Source: JASSUD01 sp031963045
GTDB taxonomy: Bacteria; Pseudomonadota; Gammaproteobacteria; Burkholderiales; Burkholderiaceae
NCBI GenBank assembly: GCA_031963045.1
Contig: JASSUK010000034.1
Location: 67,705-131,704, forward strand
DNA length: 64,000 bases
Direction: 5' to 3'
Under the pieces are notes generated by a model. The model saw only the letters and a program-made list of their open reading frames with translations, was not told where the DNA came from and made no database searches. Positions 61,001 to 64,000 of this stretch are shown here, piece after piece. Both the position numbers and the translations under genes were made by a program. Positions within the stretch are counted from its first letter, which is position 1. The number at the start of each line of letters is the position of its first letter.

Positions 61001-61757
61001 ATCCGCCCTTCTTTCTTCGGATTCAGATATCAAAGATCAAAATATTCATAGCGCACAAACTGATCCCACTCTTGTCCTTGAAGCCCAGAATTTAAGCAAA
61101 GTATTTATGCAAGGCCCTACCCCCGTTCAAGTACTGCGCGGTGTGAGCCTACGCGTAAAAGCGGGTGAAAAAATTGCTATTGTAGGTGCCTCGGGCTCAG
61201 GTAAAAGTACACTCCTGCATATTTTGGGAGGCTTGGATACGCCTTTAGCAGGACAAGTTAGCTTGCTGGGGCATGATCTACATACCCTCTCTGATGGGGC
61301 TCAGTGTGCATTACGCAATCGCAGCTTGGGTTTTGTCTATCAGTTTCATCACCTGCTCCCTGAATTTGATGCGCTGCATAATGTCGCCATGCCATTACTT
61401 ATTCGCCGTATGCAGGCTTCGCAAGCCTATGAGGAGGCACGCGCAATGCTCGAGCGCGTGGGATTAGCGAAGCGCACTACACATCGTCCCAGCGCACTCT
61501 CAGGCGGGGAACGTCAGCGTGTAGCGCTGGCGCGTGCTTTAGTCACCCGCCCAGCCTGTGTGCTGGCCGATGAGCCTACAGGCAATTTAGATAATCGCAT
61601 TGCAGAGCAGGTATTTATGGACATGCTAAATTTGTCTGAGACCCTGGGCACGAGCTTTGTTATTGTCACGCATGACCTAAATCTTGCAAGGCGTTGTGAC
61701 CGGGCACTCGAACTAAGAGAAGGCCTATTCCACCCTTTAACGCATACCAACTTATGA
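60993..61757 (+). CDS. lolD: Lipoprotein-releasing ATPase LolD
   Basis: ATPase of the LolCDE lipoprotein-sorting transporter. The 254-residue protein has Walker A GASGSGKSTLL, the family-typical FVYQFHHLLPEFDALHNVAMP, signature LSGGERQRVALARAL, Walker B VLADEPTGNLD and the His loop VIVTHD. It carries about 30 extra N-terminal residues (SALLSSDSDIKDQNIHS) compared with most LolD. It overlaps both neighbours (lolC by eight bases, gpsA by four), so the three genes form one operon. Confidence 0.96.
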   Translation: MSKSALLSSDSDIKDQNIHSAQTDPTLVLEAQNLSKVFMQGPTPVQVLRGVSLRVKAGEKIAIVGASGSGKSTLLHILGGLDTPLAGQVSLLGHDLHTLSDGAQCALRNRSLGFVYQFHHLLPEFDALHNVAMPLLIRRMQASQAYEEARAMLERVGLAKRTTHRPSALSGGERQRVALARALVTRPACVLADEPTGNLDNRIAEQVFMDMLNLSETLGTSFVIVTHDLNLARRCDRALELREGLFHPLTHTNL

Positions 61758-62776
61758 AAATCACCGTTCTAGGCGCTGGCGCCTGGGGTACCGCCCTCGC
61801 CCACCATTTGGCCCATCATCATGACACGGTGCTATGGTCGCGTGATGCCGAATTTTCTAAACAATTAGCAAAAGATAAGCGAAATACAGCCTATTTACCG
61901 GATATCACGCTCTGCCCTGACTTGCAGTATGCAGGAGGACAAACAGAAGGTTTTCTCGCTGCACTCCAACATAGCGCACATGAAGACGCACTATGTGTGG
62001 TGGCTGTGCCCGTTGCAGGGCTGCGAGGACTGTGCCAAGCCATACAGCAAACAGGTTACCTGCCTGCTGATTTGATCTGGGTCTGTAAAGGTTTTGAAGT
62101 AGGAACGCATGCCCTCCCCCATCAAGTGGTTGCTGAAGTACTGGGCTCTACGCTTCGATGCGGCGTGCTGTCTGGGCCTAGCTTTGCGCGTGAAGTAGCG
62201 CAAGGGCTCCCTGCTGCGCTGACTGTAGCGAGTACCGCTCCTCTATGCTGCTCACGCACCGTAGCCGCCTTCCACAAAGGGGCTTTACGTATTTATACCG
62301 AGCAAGATGTAGTAGGCGTTGAAGTAGGCGGTGCAGTGAAAAATGTGCTGGCCATTGCAGCGGGGCTTTCAGACGGACTTGGGCTAGGCTTTAATGCGCG
62401 CGCGGCGTTACTCACACGCGGTTTGGCGGAGATGACTCGTTTAGGGGTGGCGCTGGGTGCACATGCACAAACGTTTATGGGTTTAAGTGGAGTCGGCGAT
62501 TTAATTTTGACGGCTACAGGCGAGCTCTCGCGCAATCGTGCAGTAGGTCAGAAGCTAGGAGAAGGCCTGCCGCTTGATGCCATTTTGGGATCGTTAGGAC
62601 ATGTTGCCGAAGGCGTACGCTGCGCGCAAACCGTGCTTGCACTGGCACAAGCACACTCCCTCACCATGCCCATTACACAGGCTGTATGCGCCGTATTATT
62701 TGAAGGTGCTTCACCCCATGCTGTGGTGCAAAGCCTTTTAGAGCGCACAGGTAAAGCCGAGCGGGCGGGGTATTGA
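61754..62776 (+). CDS. gpsA: Glycerol-3-phosphate dehydrogenase [NAD(P)+]
   Basis: Reduces dihydroxyacetone phosphate to sn-glycerol-3-phosphate for phospholipid synthesis. The 340 residues begin with the Rossmann motif ITVLGAGAWGTALAHHLAHH and contain VCKGFE, SGPSFAREVAQGLP, the catalytic-Lys region VEVGGAVKNVLAIAAGLSDG, ARAALLTRGLAEM and GLSGVGDLILTATGELSRNR. It is the last gene of the lolC-lolD-gpsA operon. A truncated DUF6429-like gene runs antisense into its 3' end. Confidence 0.97.
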   Translation: MKITVLGAGAWGTALAHHLAHHHDTVLWSRDAEFSKQLAKDKRNTAYLPDITLCPDLQYAGGQTEGFLAALQHSAHEDALCVVAVPVAGLRGLCQAIQQTGYLPADLIWVCKGFEVGTHALPHQVVAEVLGSTLRCGVLSGPSFAREVAQGLPAALTVASTAPLCCSRTVAAFHKGALRIYTEQDVVGVEVGGAVKNVLAIAAGLSDGLGLGFNARAALLTRGLAEMTRLGVALGAHAQTFMGLSGVGDLILTATGELSRNRAVGQKLGEGLPLDAILGSLGHVAEGVRCAQTVLALAQAHSLTMPITQAVCAVLFEGASPHAVVQSLLERTGKAERAGY

Positions 62777-62988
62777 TCTCCCCTATTCTGCAGTTCGGCT
62801 TCTCGCAATCCTTCTTCCGTCAGCCACACCGACTTCGCACGGTTGACCGGGTCATCAATAAAGCCTTTGGCGTGCAGCCGGTTCAACGCTGACCAATCCA
62901 AGCTTTTCCAGGACTGATTCACGTCGCATAAATTCAAGTGAAGCAGTGCTAGCACCACTTCGTCGATGGCTTGGTTGTTGATATCCAT
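62548..62988 (-). pseudogene. DUF6429-like gene, 3' end replaced by gpsA antisense
   Basis: The start at 62986-62988 (MDINNQAIDEVVLALLHL) has a strong AAAGGAGATGG ribosome site. Residues 1-70 (SLDWSALNRLHAKGFIDD, AKSVWLTEEGLREAELQ) resemble the small DUF6429 family. From about codon 71 the frame runs through the gpsA stop and continues ~75 codons antisense to it, with no resemblance to the family. The original C-terminus was therefore probably lost in a rearrangement. Alternatively, a chimeric 146-residue protein is made. Confidence 0.6.
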
Positions 62989-63100
62989 CCCATCTCCTTT
63001 AAAAAGTCTCCAAAATATCACAACGATGATGCTGTTTAACACCGCATAGATCTCAACGCTTGAAGCTGATAGAGATCATAAATAAGGTTATTAAATCACC

Positions 63101-64000
63101 CTAGAGAATCTCACATTTGCCGGAGCTGCTGCGCGCAGAGGCTTGACTCGTTATGAGATCTCGTAAATACGGTTGCTCTAGCGCTTCACGGATAATGGCT
63201 TGCTCAATGGGCGTAGCTGCGCTTTGCATGGCGGTTATCAGCGCTTCAGGCACCACGTTGCTGACTTGGGTGGTTATCACCATCTCAAAAAATAGGAACA
63301 GCTGCACCCAGGATGCGTCGTCGTATGCGTTGTGGTTAGCTTGCGCACAACTGGCTTCTATTTGAGGCAACAGCAACTTCAACATCTCTAAAACGTCATG
63401 AACCCTTTTGAACTGAAGTTTGTGGTTGAGGCGCTGGGTGAGTGTCTCCCATTGCTTGTCGTACCAATCCTGGTAAATTTTACCTAACCTGGGTTCTGTT
63501 TTGATTTCAGCCAGTTTGCTGTTGAAGGCGGTATAGGGGTTGTTGTGGTTCTCTAATAACCAGCTTAAAACGCGCGCATGGGTTGTTTGCTCCGGCTCTT
63601 CTGAGCGCCGATAAGCTTGATAAGCTGATTCCAGCAACGAGGGGGCATCGGGGTAGAGCTGCCGATACAGCACGACGCATTGTTTTGCATTGGCAACGGA
63701 GCCGGTGTCCACTACGCTGGTCAATAGTTCATACAGGTAGTTATGATCCTTGTTCGTGCTGGCTAGCAGTTCCTTGATGGCGCTGATCCGGTTATTTCCA
63801 TGACTGTTCACAACACTCCAAATCACTTGCGGTAGATTGATAGTCACTTGCGGTAGATCGGTAGAATGGGCGAATGTCGCAAACATCGATGGATCAGCAG
63901 AAGCGAGCTCAAGTGCATCCTGATTGTGCTGATTCGTTAGGGTGACATCCGCCTGATGTGCCAACAGAATTTCGACTGCTTGGAAATCCTGACGTTGCAT
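63101..64000 (-). CDS. Ankyrin-type protein (partial; continues past window end)
   Basis: The last 299 or more residues of a larger protein; the Met at the window edge is probably internal. It opens in an ankyrin-like unit (AVEILLAHQADVTLTNQHNQ), then helical repeat sequence without clear consensus (ELLTSVVDTGSVANAKQCVV, VLEMLKLLLPQIEASCAQA), ending ASARSSSGKCEIL. The C-terminal CEIL fits the CaaX pattern of prenylated eukaryotic proteins, discussed in the findings. The DNA is more GC-rich than the other accessory genes. Confidence 0.7.
   Translation of the reverse strand: MQRQDFQAVEILLAHQADVTLTNQHNQDALELASADPSMFATFAHSTDLPQVTINLPQVIWSVVNSHGNNRISAIKELLASTNKDHNYLYELLTSVVDTGSVANAKQCVVLYRQLYPDAPSLLESAYQAYRRSEEPEQTTHARVLSWLLENHNNPYTAFNSKLAEIKTEPRLGKIYQDWYDKQWETLTQRLNHKLQFKRVHDVLEMLKLLLPQIEASCAQANHNAYDDASWVQLFLFFEMVITTQVSNVVPEALITAMQSAATPIEQAIIREALEQPYLRDLITSQASARSSSGKCEIL

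Overview
The window looks like part of a Burkholderiales (beta-proteobacterial) genome that has become an intracellular, host-associated symbiont. The housekeeping proteins read like Burkholderia orthologues: glnA, thiC, dgkA, aroE, pyrF, queF, proS, a lolC/lolD pair and gpsA. Between them lie long AT-rich accessory stretches with dispersed repeats, paralogous hypothetical genes and eukaryote-like proteins (F-box, ankyrin, WD40, leucine-rich repeat, NACHT). This combination fits a fungus- or protist-dwelling Burkholderia relative such as the Mycoavidus/Glomeribacter group. That assignment is inference; no rRNA gene is present to confirm it.

Layout. 1-5.6 kb: partial glnA (minus), tRNA-Leu(UAA), thiC, two small membrane proteins and dgkA. 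6-33.9 kb: an accessory island of about 28 kb interrupted only by a [2Fe-2S] ferredoxin gene. It holds coiled-coil and membrane-hairpin proteins, two paralogous propeller proteins each followed by small membrane proteins, two very similar F-box/ankyrin giants, a RelA/SpoT-like protein, and families of duplicated promoters and leaders. 33.9-39.8 kb: a 1967-residue NACHT-pentapeptide-WD40 protein. 40-42.9 kb: an orphan perfect hairpin, a repeat pair, an F-box/leucine-rich-repeat protein and a Fic remnant. 43.1-47.0 kb: a lasso-peptide cluster with an intact 45-residue precursor, a decayed remnant where the leader-peptidase (B) gene should be, an intact cyclase (C) and an exporter (D). 47.5-54.4 kb: small membrane proteins, aroE, an F-box/ankyrin protein and an F-box/pentapeptide/14-blade WD40 protein. 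54.6-62.8 kb: pyrF, queF, one unknown gene, proS and a lolC-lolD-gpsA operon. The end holds a truncated DUF6429 gene and a partial ankyrin-type gene.

Two systems stand out. (1) The lasso cluster: a 17-residue core with Gly1, Glu8 and a leader Thr at -2 is all present, but the B gene survives only as about 36 codons with two stops around it. (2) A set of F-box-like proteins that carry ankyrin repeats, leucine-rich repeats or WD40 propellers. These are substrate-recognition folds that eukaryotic SCF ubiquitin ligases pair with F-boxes, so the set looks like a repertoire for redirecting host ubiquitination. Many other accessory proteins have a paired hydrophobic hairpin resembling the layout of chlamydial Inc proteins.

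Three kinds of non-coding repeat run through the accessory DNA: a ~38-bp REP-like element in two sequence subtypes, a conserved promoter-like element upstream of minus-strand genes, and a leader copied in front of three different genes. Family assignments come from motif reading alone; no database search was possible.
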